Shown here: positions 56,005-62,867 of the stretch, in pieces
Layout: every line of letters begins with the position of its first letter
How positions within the stretch are numbered: position 1 is the first letter of the stretch
NCBI RefSeq assembly: GCF_001045555.1
Contig: NZ_LFBU01000002.1
Location: 979,154 to 1,043,153 of the forward strand
Reading direction: 5' to 3'
DNA: 64,000 nt
Source of the DNA: Marinobacter subterrani
GTDB lineage: Bacteria > Pseudomonadota > Gammaproteobacteria > Pseudomonadales > Oleiphilaceae
Notes under the pieces: model-generated
What the model was told of the DNA's origin: nothing
Databases searched by the model: none
What the model saw: the letters and a program-made list of their open reading frames with translations, nothing else
Position numbers and translations under genes: made by a program

Positions 56005-56393
56005 CGATCGTTTGCTTTGATCAGTACCCCGTCGAGATCGACGAGCGATTCCTGCAGCAGATGATCCGCCAGCGCCACCGGGAGCGCACCCTGGAGTGCC
56101 TGCAAGCCCACGGCGGCTGTGCCACTGGCGCGGAACTTGTCGCGGCCACTCGCCTGCCGGTGGTGACGGTCGACCGGGCCCTGGCCGGGCTGATCGCCGA
56201 TGGGCGCGTGCGCACCGCCGCCAGCATGCAGGGCCCGATGTACTGCATCACCACCGTGGGCCGCTGCGACTGGTGCGGCCTGGTGGACCATCACCTGGTC
56301 GAGGGCGCCTGCCCACGCTGCAGCTACCCCACCATCTCCGAATCCCGCCCGGCCGCCCGGGCACTTGAAACAACCAAAGGAGCAACATCATGA
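56001..56393 (+). CDS. Winged-helix plus zinc-ribbon phage protein
   Basis: A 130-residue protein. Residues about 20-75 look like a winged helix (TGAELVAATRLPVVTVDRALAGLIADGRV), and residues 88-113 hold a zinc ribbon with CDWC and CPRC. A DNA-binding regulator is likely; the target is unknown. Start at 56001 overlaps the previous stop, and its stop overlaps the DUF3164 start (ATGA). Confidence 0.7.
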   Translation: MTIVCFDQYPVEIDERFLQQMIRQRHRERTLECLQAHGGCATGAELVAATRLPVVTVDRALAGLIADGRVRTAASMQGPMYCITTVGRCDWCGLVDHHLVEGACPRCSYPTISESRPAARALETTKGATS

Positions 56394-57014
56394 GCAATGC
56401 CAACAAGAGCCCGAACCTTGAGGGCTACCGCACCGACGCCCGGGCCGCCTGATCCCGGAGGACCAAATCAAGGAAGTGGACAAGCTGCGGACGAGCTGGT
56501 CTACGGCCTGGTGGATCGTGCCAAGGCCCTGCGGGAAGAGCTGCGGGACTTCAAAGGCGACGCCTTCAGCGAGATTCACGCCTTCGTGGAAACCTCTGCC
56601 CAGGAGTACGGCGTGCAGATGGGTGGGCGCAAGGGCAACGTCCAGCTGGTGAGCTTTGACGGCCGCTACAAGATCCAACGCGCCATTCAGGAAAGCATCA
56701 GCTTTGATGAGCGCCTGCAGGCGGCCAAGGCCCTGATTGACCAGTGCCTGACCGAATGGACTGCCGACGCCCGCCCTGAAGTAGCCGCCATCGTGCAGGA
56801 CGCCTTCCGTGTGGACCAGGCCGGCAACATCCGCACCGGCCAGGTGCTGGGCCTGCGCCGCCTGAACATCTCCGACGCGCGCTGGCTCAAGGCTATGGAC
56901 GCTATCAGCGACGCGGTGCAGGTCACCGGCTCCAAGAGCTACATCCGCCTGTATGAGCGCGTGGGCGAAACCGACCAGTACAAAGCCATCAGCCTAGATA
57001 TCGCGGGAGTGTGA
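56390..57014 (+). CDS. DUF3164 family phage protein (two apparent single-base losses)
   Basis: Begins MSNANKSPNLEGYRTDARG; the main body is in another frame from about 56490 (DELVYGLVDRAKALREELRDFKGDAFSEIHAFVE) to the stop at 57014. A G is missing near 56443 (CCCGGGGCC expected) and near 56490 (CTGCGGGAC expected). Restored, the protein has about 208 residues. DUF3164 proteins are common in Mu-like phages between the B gene and gemA; function unknown. The body is well conserved and clearly coding, so I treat the gene as functional with errors in the sequence. Confidence 0.78.
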
Positions 57015-57015
57015 C

Positions 57016-57258
57016 ATGAGCGAGCAACCGAAAAAGCCAATGGGCACCCAGGCCACCATCACCATCGAGGCGACCGATCAGGGTGTCCAGGTGGGACTGA
57101 GCTTCGCGGACAAGTACCGGGGCCTGGGCAGCGACGAAACCGCCGTGCAGCACCTGGCACTGGTGGGCGTGGAAGCCATACGCGACGCCATCCACGAGAT
57201 GTTCAAGGTGAAGGAAGAGCAACTGCTTCGCCCGGTGGCCACTACCAAGAGTCACTAA
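57016..57258 (+). CDS. Small phage protein, 80 residues
   Basis: Soluble 80-residue protein (MSEQPKKPMGTQATITIEATDQG) directly behind the DUF3164 gene. A beta-rich N-terminal half and a helical half with HLALVGVEAIRDAIHEMF. No function known. Intact. Confidence 0.65.
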   Translation: MSEQPKKPMGTQATITIEATDQGVQVGLSFADKYRGLGSDETAVQHLALVGVEAIRDAIHEMFKVKEEQLLRPVATTKSH

Positions 57259-57263
57259 GCGAA

Positions 57264-57279
57264 ACGCCCTACGGGGCGT
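57264..57279 (+). terminator. UACG-tetraloop hairpin without U-run
   Basis: ACGCCC-TACG-GGGCGT: a six-pair stem closed by a C(UACG)G tetraloop, a very stable form. There is no T-run, so it is better seen as an RNA-stabilising or processing hairpin than a complete terminator. It marks the start of the accessory segment 57.3-58.9 kb. Confidence 0.5.
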
Positions 57280-57337
57280 CTGCCAGGCGTGGTGGCCTGG
57301 TACTGATGAGCAGCCAAACAAACCGGAGTGCCGAGCG

Positions 57338-57517
57338 ATGCCTGATATGGAACGACTGACTGACGAGCTGCGGGTGCACCTTGCAAAGACGCCAGAGGAC
57401 AAGGCGTACGCCCGAGGATTCAACGCTGGCAAGTACTTCGCTCGAAAGCAGGCCGCATGGTGCGTCGTATTCGGGGCAGTAGTTGCCGTCGTGATTAGCG
57501 TTCACGCCTGGCACTAA
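57338..57517 (+). CDS. Small single-pass membrane protein, 59 residues
   Basis: MPDMERLTDELRVHLAKTPEDKAY with a charged N-terminal half, then a single hydrophobic helix (WCVVFGAVVAVVISVHAW) at residues 40-58. A C-tail-anchored inner-membrane protein is expected. Function unknown; phage proteins of this shape include exclusion and lysis-inhibition factors, but nothing in the sequence decides it. Confidence 0.6.
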   Translation: MPDMERLTDELRVHLAKTPEDKAYARGFNAGKYFARKQAAWCVVFGAVVAVVISVHAWH

Positions 57518-57534
57518 GGAAAGAGGAAGCGGAC

Positions 57535-57783
57535 ATGAAGGTGTATGGATTTGATGACGTCGACGTACATCGCGGCGAATTGAGGGCGGCGGAGGCTGAG
57601 CCCTGGGGCCTGCGTTTCCCGGGTGAGTTGCAGGCCCGGCTGGACTGGGAGTTTATGTCAACTCGATTTTCTGAGGCTCGCACCGAATTGGTATTGCGGA
57701 TGGAGCAGCAAGACGTCGATCCGGAATTGATCGAGGGTGTCCGGCGGCTCAAAGCCGGCTGGCTGCCGGTGGAGGAAGCATGA
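57535..57783 (+). CDS. Accessory phage protein, 82 residues
   Basis: Soluble, acidic protein (MKVYGFDDVDVHRGELRAAEA) ending KAGWLPVEEA. AGAGGAAG lies before the ATG. Its stop overlaps the next start (ATGA), so it is coupled to the 128-residue gene. No domain recognised. Confidence 0.6.
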   Translation: MKVYGFDDVDVHRGELRAAEAEPWGLRFPGELQARLDWEFMSTRFSEARTELVLRMEQQDVDPELIEGVRRLKAGWLPVEEA

Positions 57784-58166
57784 TCAAGATTTTAAAAGAA
57801 CCTACATATGTTGACCTGGCAAGGCTATCCGCTTTGCTGCCTTTTAGGACCGGCCCGGACGAAGGTGTCCTGTGCGTGCGTTTGCTGATGGTCATCTTTT
57901 ACGCCCGAGATATCGCCGGCAATGCCAGCCCAGAAAATCTAGCCAAGTACCTGAAGGTTGACTCCAGGTTCTGCGGAAGAATGACTGGGCTCTTGAGGCG
58001 TCACGGAATGATTTGCATTGATGACGCCGGGGAAGACGAAGGCTGGCCTCTAAGGGCGCTCAATTTGGAGCCGACCATGGAGGGCATCAGCTTTGTCTGT
58101 GACCTGAAAGACAAGCACGGGCTCTTTTGGGTAGGCGATGGAACTTACTACACGATCAGAGGCTGA
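57780..58166 (+). CDS. Accessory phage protein with HTH-like segment, 128 residues
   Basis: MIKILKEPTYVDLARLSALL; the middle (ASPENLAKYLKVDSRFCGRMTGLLRRHGMICI) looks like a winged helix. Codon use is markedly less GC-biased than the transposase genes (AAGATTTTAAAAGAACC at the start), a sign of separate origin. The C-terminus carries a Trp/Gly-rich beta stretch. Function unknown; candidate moron gene. Confidence 0.62.
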   Translation: MIKILKEPTYVDLARLSALLPFRTGPDEGVLCVRLLMVIFYARDIAGNASPENLAKYLKVDSRFCGRMTGLLRRHGMICIDDAGEDEGWPLRALNLEPTMEGISFVCDLKDKHGLFWVGDGTYYTIRG

Positions 58167-58169
58167 GTT

Positions 58170-58589
58170 ATGAGCAACAACAAGTGGCAGCAATTGGAAG
58201 AAGGCCTGTCAGGTTTCTTTTGCAGCGTGGCGGCTGTCGCTGATGGCCACGAATTGACGTTTTTGAGACGCCTGTACAAAGAGCGCCTGGTGGTTGAGGT
58301 CTACGTGGATGGCTGGATCGAAGGCCAGTGGTACAAGGCTACGGCGGAAGGCGAGCCTGAGCACCCACAAGCACGATTCTGGCGGCCGTACCGCACCCGT
58401 CCTTACAAGCTGAGCGAGTACAAAAGCCTGAAGCGGGTGTTCGGGAAGAAGCGCGCCGATGAGATGACGGCCCTGCAAACCTGCGCCTTCATGCCGTACT
58501 GGAACACGCCAAAGAGCCTGGTACGGCACCTGAAGAAACACTTCCCGGATCTCGAACTGAAGCCGGCCAAACAGGAGGACACGCTGTGA
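58170..58589 (+). CDS. Accessory phage protein, 139 residues
   Basis: A basic, aromatic-rich protein (VYVDGWIEGQWYKATAEGEPEHPQ; RPYRTRPYKLSEYKSLKRVFGKK) with no domain I can name. It starts 3 bases after the preceding stop, and its stop overlaps the GTG of the next gene. Intact. Part of the accessory block 57.3-58.9 kb. Confidence 0.62.
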   Translation: MSNNKWQQLEEGLSGFFCSVAAVADGHELTFLRRLYKERLVVEVYVDGWIEGQWYKATAEGEPEHPQARFWRPYRTRPYKLSEYKSLKRVFGKKRADEMTALQTCAFMPYWNTPKSLVRHLKKHFPDLELKPAKQEDTL

Positions 58590-58954
58590 GTGACAACCCC
58601 TTCCTCAATGACCACGGCTACGGCCCCCAAAGCGCCGCCGATCGCATCTATGCCGTCGAGCGCTTTGATCTGGACGAGTGCCGCGCGGCGCTGGACGTGC
58701 CAGGCCTGCAGAAAGCGGTGGCCAACAAGCTGCACAGCCGGATCCGCAAGCTGGAATGGGAGGCCGAGAACCTGCGCCATACCGAACTCGGGCAGGAGCT
58801 GCGTTGCACCAAGTGCAACGACTTCTGGCCGGACGACAAAGAGTTCTACTTTCAGGCCGGCGGCCGCAGCCAGCAGCCCTGCAAGGCCTGCTATGCACTA
58901 TTGCCATCCCGCGCCGCCCGTAAGGCCGGAGCTGCCGCAAGGGTGCAGCCATGA
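58586..58954 (+). CDS. Zinc-ribbon phage protein, 122 residues
   Basis: GTG start with AGGAGGA upstream. A helical N-terminal part (KAVANKLHSRIRKLEWEAENLR) precedes a C-terminal zinc ribbon with CTKC and CKAC (about residues 74-103) spaced as in the N-terminal zinc domain of phage HNH proteins, but without an HNH active site. A nucleic-acid-binding role is likely. Its stop overlaps the gemA start (ATGA). Confidence 0.65.
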   Translation: MSDNPFLNDHGYGPQSAADRIYAVERFDLDECRAALDVPGLQKAVANKLHSRIRKLEWEAENLRHTELGQELRCTKCNDFWPDDKEFYFQAGGRSQQPCKACYALLPSRAARKAGAAARVQP

Positions 58955-59474
58955 GCATCAATCAACGCGGCCTGGCGCAGGTGCATATCGCGGCCAAAGA
59001 ACTGGGCATGGACGACGACACCTATCGGGCGCTGCTGGCCCGGGTGGCTGGCGTTCGCAGCGCCAAGCATTTGAACGCGAGGCAGCTCAGCCAGGTGCTG
59101 GATGAATTCCGCCGCCTGGGCTGGGTGCCGAAGCCCGGCAAGAAAGCCGGCCGCAAGAAACCACGCACCCCGCCCAGCCGCAAGGCGGTGATGGATAAAG
59201 TGGAAGCGCTGCTGGCCGAGGCGGGCCGGCCCTGGGCCTACGCCGACGCATGGCCCAGCGCATGTTCCAGGTGGATCGGGTGGACTGGCTGGACGATGAC
59301 CAGCTATTCCGCCTGATGCAGGGACTACTGGTAGACGCACGGCGACACGGAGAAGAATCAATGGGTAATCACGACCATGAGCAAACCCTGGCCCTATTCG
59401 AGGACGAGCTGGACGATTCTATGCTGGAATACATGGACGATCCGGAGATCCTGGCCAAGTGGCCCCAGGGCTGA
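58951..59474 (+). CDS. gemA: GemA / Mu gp16-like regulatory protein (one apparent base loss)
   Basis: MSINQRGLAQVHIAAKELGMDDDTYRALLARVAGVRSAKHL is the DUF1018/GemA signature; the Arg/Lys-rich linker and KAVMDKVEALLAEAG follow. Near 59249 a C is missing (GACGCCATG expected). The frame then continues AQRMFQVDRVDWLDDDQLFRLMQGLL to a TGA at 59474, about 174 residues in total. The last 40 acidic residues (from MGNHDHEQTL) might be a separate small gene with its own RBS. In Mu, GemA affects host gene expression and DNA supercoiling. It directly precedes mor. Confidence 0.82.
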
Positions 59475-59479
59475 CCGAC

Positions 59480-59785
59480 ATGCTGAGCATTCTGGAGGCC
59501 GCGTTCGTTCGGGATGGCGCCGTGGTGGCGGATGCCCGACGGCTGGCCTTCCGGGCCGTGCGTGCGCTGGCCGGTTTCGCCGGCGGCCGCAGCCTGTATG
59601 TGCCCAAGGGCGAGCAGCTGGAGACGGCCTTGAGGGACCGGGAGATCTGGGAGCGCCACAACGGCACCAACGTCAGCGAGCTGGCCAAGGCCTACCACTT
59701 GACCGAGGTGCAGATTTATTCGATTCTGGCACGCCAGCGCAAGATGATCCGCGCCCGCCTGCAACCGGGGCTGTTCGGCGACTAG
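59480..59785 (+). CDS. mor: Mor-family middle transcription activator
   Basis: A 101-residue protein of the Mor/C family: an N-terminal dimerisation part and the C-terminal HTH with YVPKGEQLETALRDREIWERHNGTNVSELAKAYHLTEVQIYSIL. Mor switches on middle or late phage transcription by recruiting RNA polymerase at promoters lacking a -35. It is shorter than Mu Mor (129). The 180-bp gap that follows, with a dyad at 59853-59875, is the obvious target region. Intact. Confidence 0.88.
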   Translation: MLSILEAAFVRDGAVVADARRLAFRAVRALAGFAGGRSLYVPKGEQLETALRDREIWERHNGTNVSELAKAYHLTEVQIYSILARQRKMIRARLQPGLFGD

Positions 59786-59852
59786 CCAGCGCGGTAGTCG
59801 CCCGGCCAACGCCTTTTCTCTTTTCCGATTATCCCCCGAATTATTCTCCGAC

Positions 59853-59875
59853 AAATGCCTGAACCGCTGGCATTT
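59853..59875. promoter_or_regulatory. Dyad in the gap behind mor, candidate Mor-binding site
   Basis: AAATGCC and GGCATTT are perfect 7-bp arms with a 9-base spacer, followed by AT-rich sequence (TTAATAATCC, TTATAG) before the first late gene at 59966. Mor/C proteins bind such dyads just upstream of the -10. I see nothing else in 59786-59965. Confidence 0.55.
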
Positions 59876-59965
59876 AATAATCCGCTTTATTCCCTCCTTA
59901 TAGCGCCCCGCCGATAGCCTGAAGGTCACTGAACTGCTGACCACCCACGATCAGGCGAGGCGATC

Positions 59966-60494
59966 ATGACTGAAACCTGCACCACCGACGCATCACCGGT
60001 ATTGCCCCGGGTGGCGGCTCGTCGTCGCCTGCTCAATACGGTGGCGGACCTTCAGCGCCAGCGCCGCACGGCCGTTCCCGGACCTCTGATCTGCGTGGCC
60101 ATGAACGCAGCCAACGAACAGGACAAGGCCAAGGTGGCCAACAACCTGGCCGGCCTTCAGACCACCGGTTACCTGGACGTGCAGCCATTGCGCGACAACC
60201 CGATCGCACCGGCTTCCAGCTCACCCCATGGGGACGTGAGCAGCTGGCCCTGGCTGCCGGCAAGGCCAAACCCACTGTGGAAAAATCGTTAGACACCCGG
60301 CCACCACACACACCTCTAACGCACCAGAACCGGCCAAGCCATCCATTGAGATGGCCTGCCTGCTGTGTGAACTCGCCGAAGTCCTGAGCGCCCAGATCGC
60401 CGCTGCTCAGAAGGCCAACAACCTGGCTGAGGTGCGCCGGCTGATGGCACTGGGCCGGCGCCTCATTGATACCGAAAAGGAGCTGAGCCAATGA
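59966..60494 (+). CDS. Late-operon winged-helix protein (two apparent base losses)
   Basis: MTETCTTDASPVLPRVAARRRLL leads into a winged-helix-like stretch (AMNAANEQDKAKVANNLAGLQTTGYLDV; then, after a G lost near 60202, RTGFQLTPWGREQLAL). After a second G lost near 60300 (CGGGCC expected) the frame runs through KPSIEMACLLCELAEVLSAQIAAAQKANNLAEVRRLMALG to a TGA at 60494. About 176 residues in total. First gene of the late operon; function unknown. Its stop overlaps the endolysin start (ATGA). Confidence 0.65.
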
Positions 60495-60846
60495 GCCAGA
60501 TCAGCAAGAACTTCCAGCGCGCCGAGTTTGCCTGCAAATGCGGGTGTGGTTTTGACACCGTAGACGCCGTGCTGCTGCGGTTGTGCAGGACGTGCGCAAG
60601 CACTTCAACGCACCGATCACGATCACCAGTGGCTGTCGCTGTGAATCCCATAACGCCAATGTTGGCGGTAGCCCGAACAGCCAGCACCTGCGCGGCCGTG
60701 CCGCTGACATCCAGGTGGAAGGCGTGGATCCGCCACTGGTCAGCCAGTGGCTGGAGAAAACCTACCCCGATCTCAGCATCGGCCGCTATGACACCTTCAC
60801 CCACATCGACACCCGCACCAACGGCCCCGCCCGTTGGCGCGGATAG
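60491..60846 (+). CDS. M15-family endolysin (one apparent base loss)
   Basis: MSQISKNFQRAEFACKCGCGFDTVDAVLL, then after a G lost near 60580 VVQDVRKHFNAPITITSGCRCESHNANVGG and onward. The zinc site of peptidase M15A is complete: His in SQHLRGRAADI with its Asp, and His in FTHIDTR. About 118 residues. It cleaves peptidoglycan peptides at lysis. It has no signal peptide, so it depends on the holin-like protein next to it. Confidence 0.88.
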
Positions 60847-60855
60847 GAGAACGCC

Positions 60856-61089
60856 ATGATTGCCTGGCCCGACACCCGAGGTACCCCAGCCGCACGCTGC
60901 CCTTCGTGGCCATCAGTTGGCTGGTGGTCACCGTTAAATTCCTGATTGCCGGCATGACCCTGGGCCCGCTGGGCGAGATGCCCAAATGGACGCCGGCGTC
61001 TATGGCAGCGCTGTGGCGCTGATCCTCGCCATCTGGGTGGGCGTGAGTGGAAACAGAAAAGCATGGAGGCCAGCCGTGGGAATACTTGA
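60856..61089 (+). CDS. Holin-like two-helix membrane protein (three apparent base losses)
   Basis: Restored sequence: MIAWPDTR, YPSRTLPFVAISWLVVTVKFLIAGM, GEMPKMDAGVYGSAVALILAIWVGREWKQKS, ending at TGA 61087-61089, about 78 residues. Bases are missing near 60881 (G), 60986 (A, in CCCAAAATGG) and 61041 (C). Two membrane helices next to the endolysin suggest a holin, which is inference from position and shape. Overlaps the following gene by 14 bases in another frame. Confidence 0.65.
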
Positions 61090-61324
61090 GCTGCTGATCG
61101 GTGCCGCCATCGCGGTTTTGGGTGCCCTGGGCTACGCCTTCAAAAAACGGGCGACGCTGAGAAGGCCACCCGCCAGGCGGAAACCCGACGGCCGAACACA
61201 ACCGGGCGGCCAGCGATGCCCAGGCCAGCGCACCCAGGCCATGGCCAGAACCGGCAAACGCCAGCGCGAGCAGCGTACAAAGCCGGACACGCAGAAACGC
61301 GATGACCTGGAGGGCCACTGGTGA
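61076..61324 (+). CDS. Rz/DUF2681-like inner-membrane spanin candidate (about three base losses)
   Basis: GTG start at 61076: VGILELLIGAAIAVLGALGYAFKKR is a signal-anchor helix, followed by an Ala/Gln/Glu-rich helical stretch (restored ...EKATRQAET... and ...AEHNRAASDAQ...) and a charged end QREQRTKPDTQKRDDLEGHW. This is the layout of an i-spanin or DUF2681 protein. The Rz1-like lipoprotein gene begins at its stop, as usual for spanin pairs. Confidence 0.65.
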   Translation: MGILELLIGAAIAVLGALGYAFKKRATLRRPPARRKPDGRTQPGGQRCPGQRTQAMARTGKRQREQRTKPDTQKRDDLEGHW

Positions 61325-61574
61325 GAACACTTGTAAAGAGCTGGTGGTTATTTCTCGTGGTGCTTTTGACCGGCTGCACCACGCGGCCATTGAGTACGTC
61401 ACCACACCGTTACCAGTGCCGCCCCGGCCGGAGCTCCCGAGCGTCAGCGGCGAACAGCTCCAGTGCCTGAGCGACGAAACCTACACCGCACTGGTCAACC
61501 GGGACCGGCAACGGCGCGACTACGCCGAGCTGCTGGAATCGATCATTCAGAGCACACACACGCCACAGCAGTAA
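61321..61574 (+). CDS. Rz1-like spanin lipoprotein (one apparent base loss)
   Basis: GTG start overlapping the previous stop (GTGA). VRTLVKSWWLFLVVLLTGC is a lipoprotein signal with Cys at about residue 19. After a C lost near 61384, the frame gives EYVTTPLPVPPRPELP, the Pro-rich part typical of o-spanins, and continues to a TAA at 61574, about 84 residues. Joins the outer membrane to the Rz partner at lysis. Confidence 0.7.
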
Positions 61575-61583
61575 GGGGACGTT

Positions 61584-61997
61584 ATGGGGTGGTTGATGTT
61601 GATCCCGGCTATCTCAAGCTCGGGCTGGATCTGTTGCAGCTGATCGGGCTGGTGTTGCTGGCCGTGTACACCCACATCACCCAACGCAGCAAGGTGAACG
61701 CCCGGGCCATCGAGAAGGTCTCGGCAGCGCTCACCCAGCGCATGGACGACAAGGAAGACGATGATGACGAAAAGCGCGGTCACCTGGAAAGCCGGTTGGC
61801 CACCTGGAGCGCCGGATGGACGTGGCGGAGCACCAGCTGACAGTGGTACCCACGCACCACGACATGGCCATCACCCACAAACGGATGAGCCGGGTGGCTG
61901 AGCAAATGGAGAACATGAGCGGCCAGATGGTCGCCATGAACCGGCAGTTGGCCATGATCAATGAGTACCTGTTAAACGAGAAGCGGGTGACACATGA
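61584..61997 (+). CDS. DUF2730 family phage protein (three apparent base losses)
   Basis: Restored: an N-terminal membrane helix (YLKLGLDLLQLIGLVLLAVYTHI) and a long coiled coil (AIEKVSAALTQRMDDKEDDDDEKRGHLESRL...HLERRMDVAEHQL, then HKRMSRVAEQMENMSGQMVAMNRQL). Losses are near 61588 (G in ATGGGGG), 61798 (G) and 61987 (G); with the last, the gene ends in TGA overlapping the next ATG (ATGA at 61994-61997). DUF2730 proteins sit before the terminase module in Mu-like phages; function unknown. Confidence 0.75.
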
Positions 61998-62286
61998 ATT
62001 ACCGCCAGTACACAGCGGCAGACCAACGCCTGGTAATCCTGCAGGCGCTGGAGGAAGACCCGGATACAGCCACAACGAGGCGGTATTGCGGGGTGTTCTG
62101 GCAGTGTGGGGCATGAGCTGTCCCGGGATGCGCTGCGCACGGAGCTGGCCTGGCTTCAGGAACAGGGACTGGTGACGCTGACACAGGCCGGAGACATTCA
62201 AGTGGCGCGCCTGACCGCCCGGGGCGAGGACGTGGCCCTGGCCGTGCCCGCGTGCCGGCGTGGCGCGGCCGCGCCTGGAGGGCTGA
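61994..62286 (+). CDS. VpaChn25_0724-type phage protein (about four base losses)
   Basis: Restored sequence opens MNYRQYTAADQRLVILQALEEDPDYSHNEAVLRGVL and runs through HELSRDALRTELAWLQEQGLVTL and IQVARLTARGEDVAL to TGA at 62286, about 98 residues. It is a winged-helix protein found between DUF2730 and DUF3486 in Mu-like phages, perhaps a small DNA-binding packaging or regulatory factor. Bases lost near 62063, 62110, 62241 and 62261. Confidence 0.72.
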
Positions 62287-62289
62287 ACC

Positions 62290-62867
62290 ATGGGCCGAGT
62301 GAGACCGGGCAGTGTTGAGCGCCTGCCGGACGACGTGCGCGAGCAGCTGCAAGCGCTGCTGCGCGACCCCGCGTTACCCAGTTGCAGGCCACGGCGCGAA
62401 TCAACGACATCCTGGAGCGGAAGGGCACGAAGAGCGCCTGAGCAAGAGCGCCGTCAACCGCTACGCCGTGCGCATGAACCAGGTGGGTGAGAAACTGCGC
62501 CAGAGCCGCGAAGTGGCGGAGATGTGGATTGCCAAGCTGGGTGCACAGCCTCAGGCCAGCTCGGCAACCTGGTGAACGAGATGCTCCGCTCCATGGCTTT
62601 GACCTGGCGCTGAAGCTCCAGGAGGCGAGCTGACTGAAGAGTCCATGCCGGCGGTGATTGAGATGGTCAAGGAACTGTCCCTGTCCGTTACCGGCTGGAG
62701 CGGGCCAGCTCCGAGAACGTCAAGCGCGAGGCGGAGATCCGCAAACAGGAACGTGAACGCGCGGCGGAAGAAGCGGCTGCGAGCGCCGAGAGCGCGCCCG
62801 GGCCCAGGGCCTGTCCAAAGAGGGCGTGGCCGCCCTGCGTGCGGCCATTCTTGAGGGCATGGCATGA
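62290..62867 (+). CDS. DUF3486 family phage protein, small-terminase position (about six base losses)
   Basis: Starts MGRVRPGSVERLPDDVREQLQALLRDP. Restored segments include VTQLQATARINDIL, LSKSAVNRYAVRMNQVGEKLRQSREVAEMWIAKL, and a C-terminal helical, charged part ending EGVAALRAAILEGMA. Corresponds to Mu gp27, the proposed small terminase. The reading frame changes at least six times, each time by loss of one G or C. It ends at TGA 62865-62867, overlapping the terminase start (ATGA). Confidence 0.78.

Noticed and set aside
55316..62867. Late phage genes as true pseudogenes (prophage decay)
   Set aside because: Errors are nearly all single-base losses in runs, spread evenly, with start/stop overlaps preserved and no nonsense or larger deletions; sequencing or assembly error explains this better.
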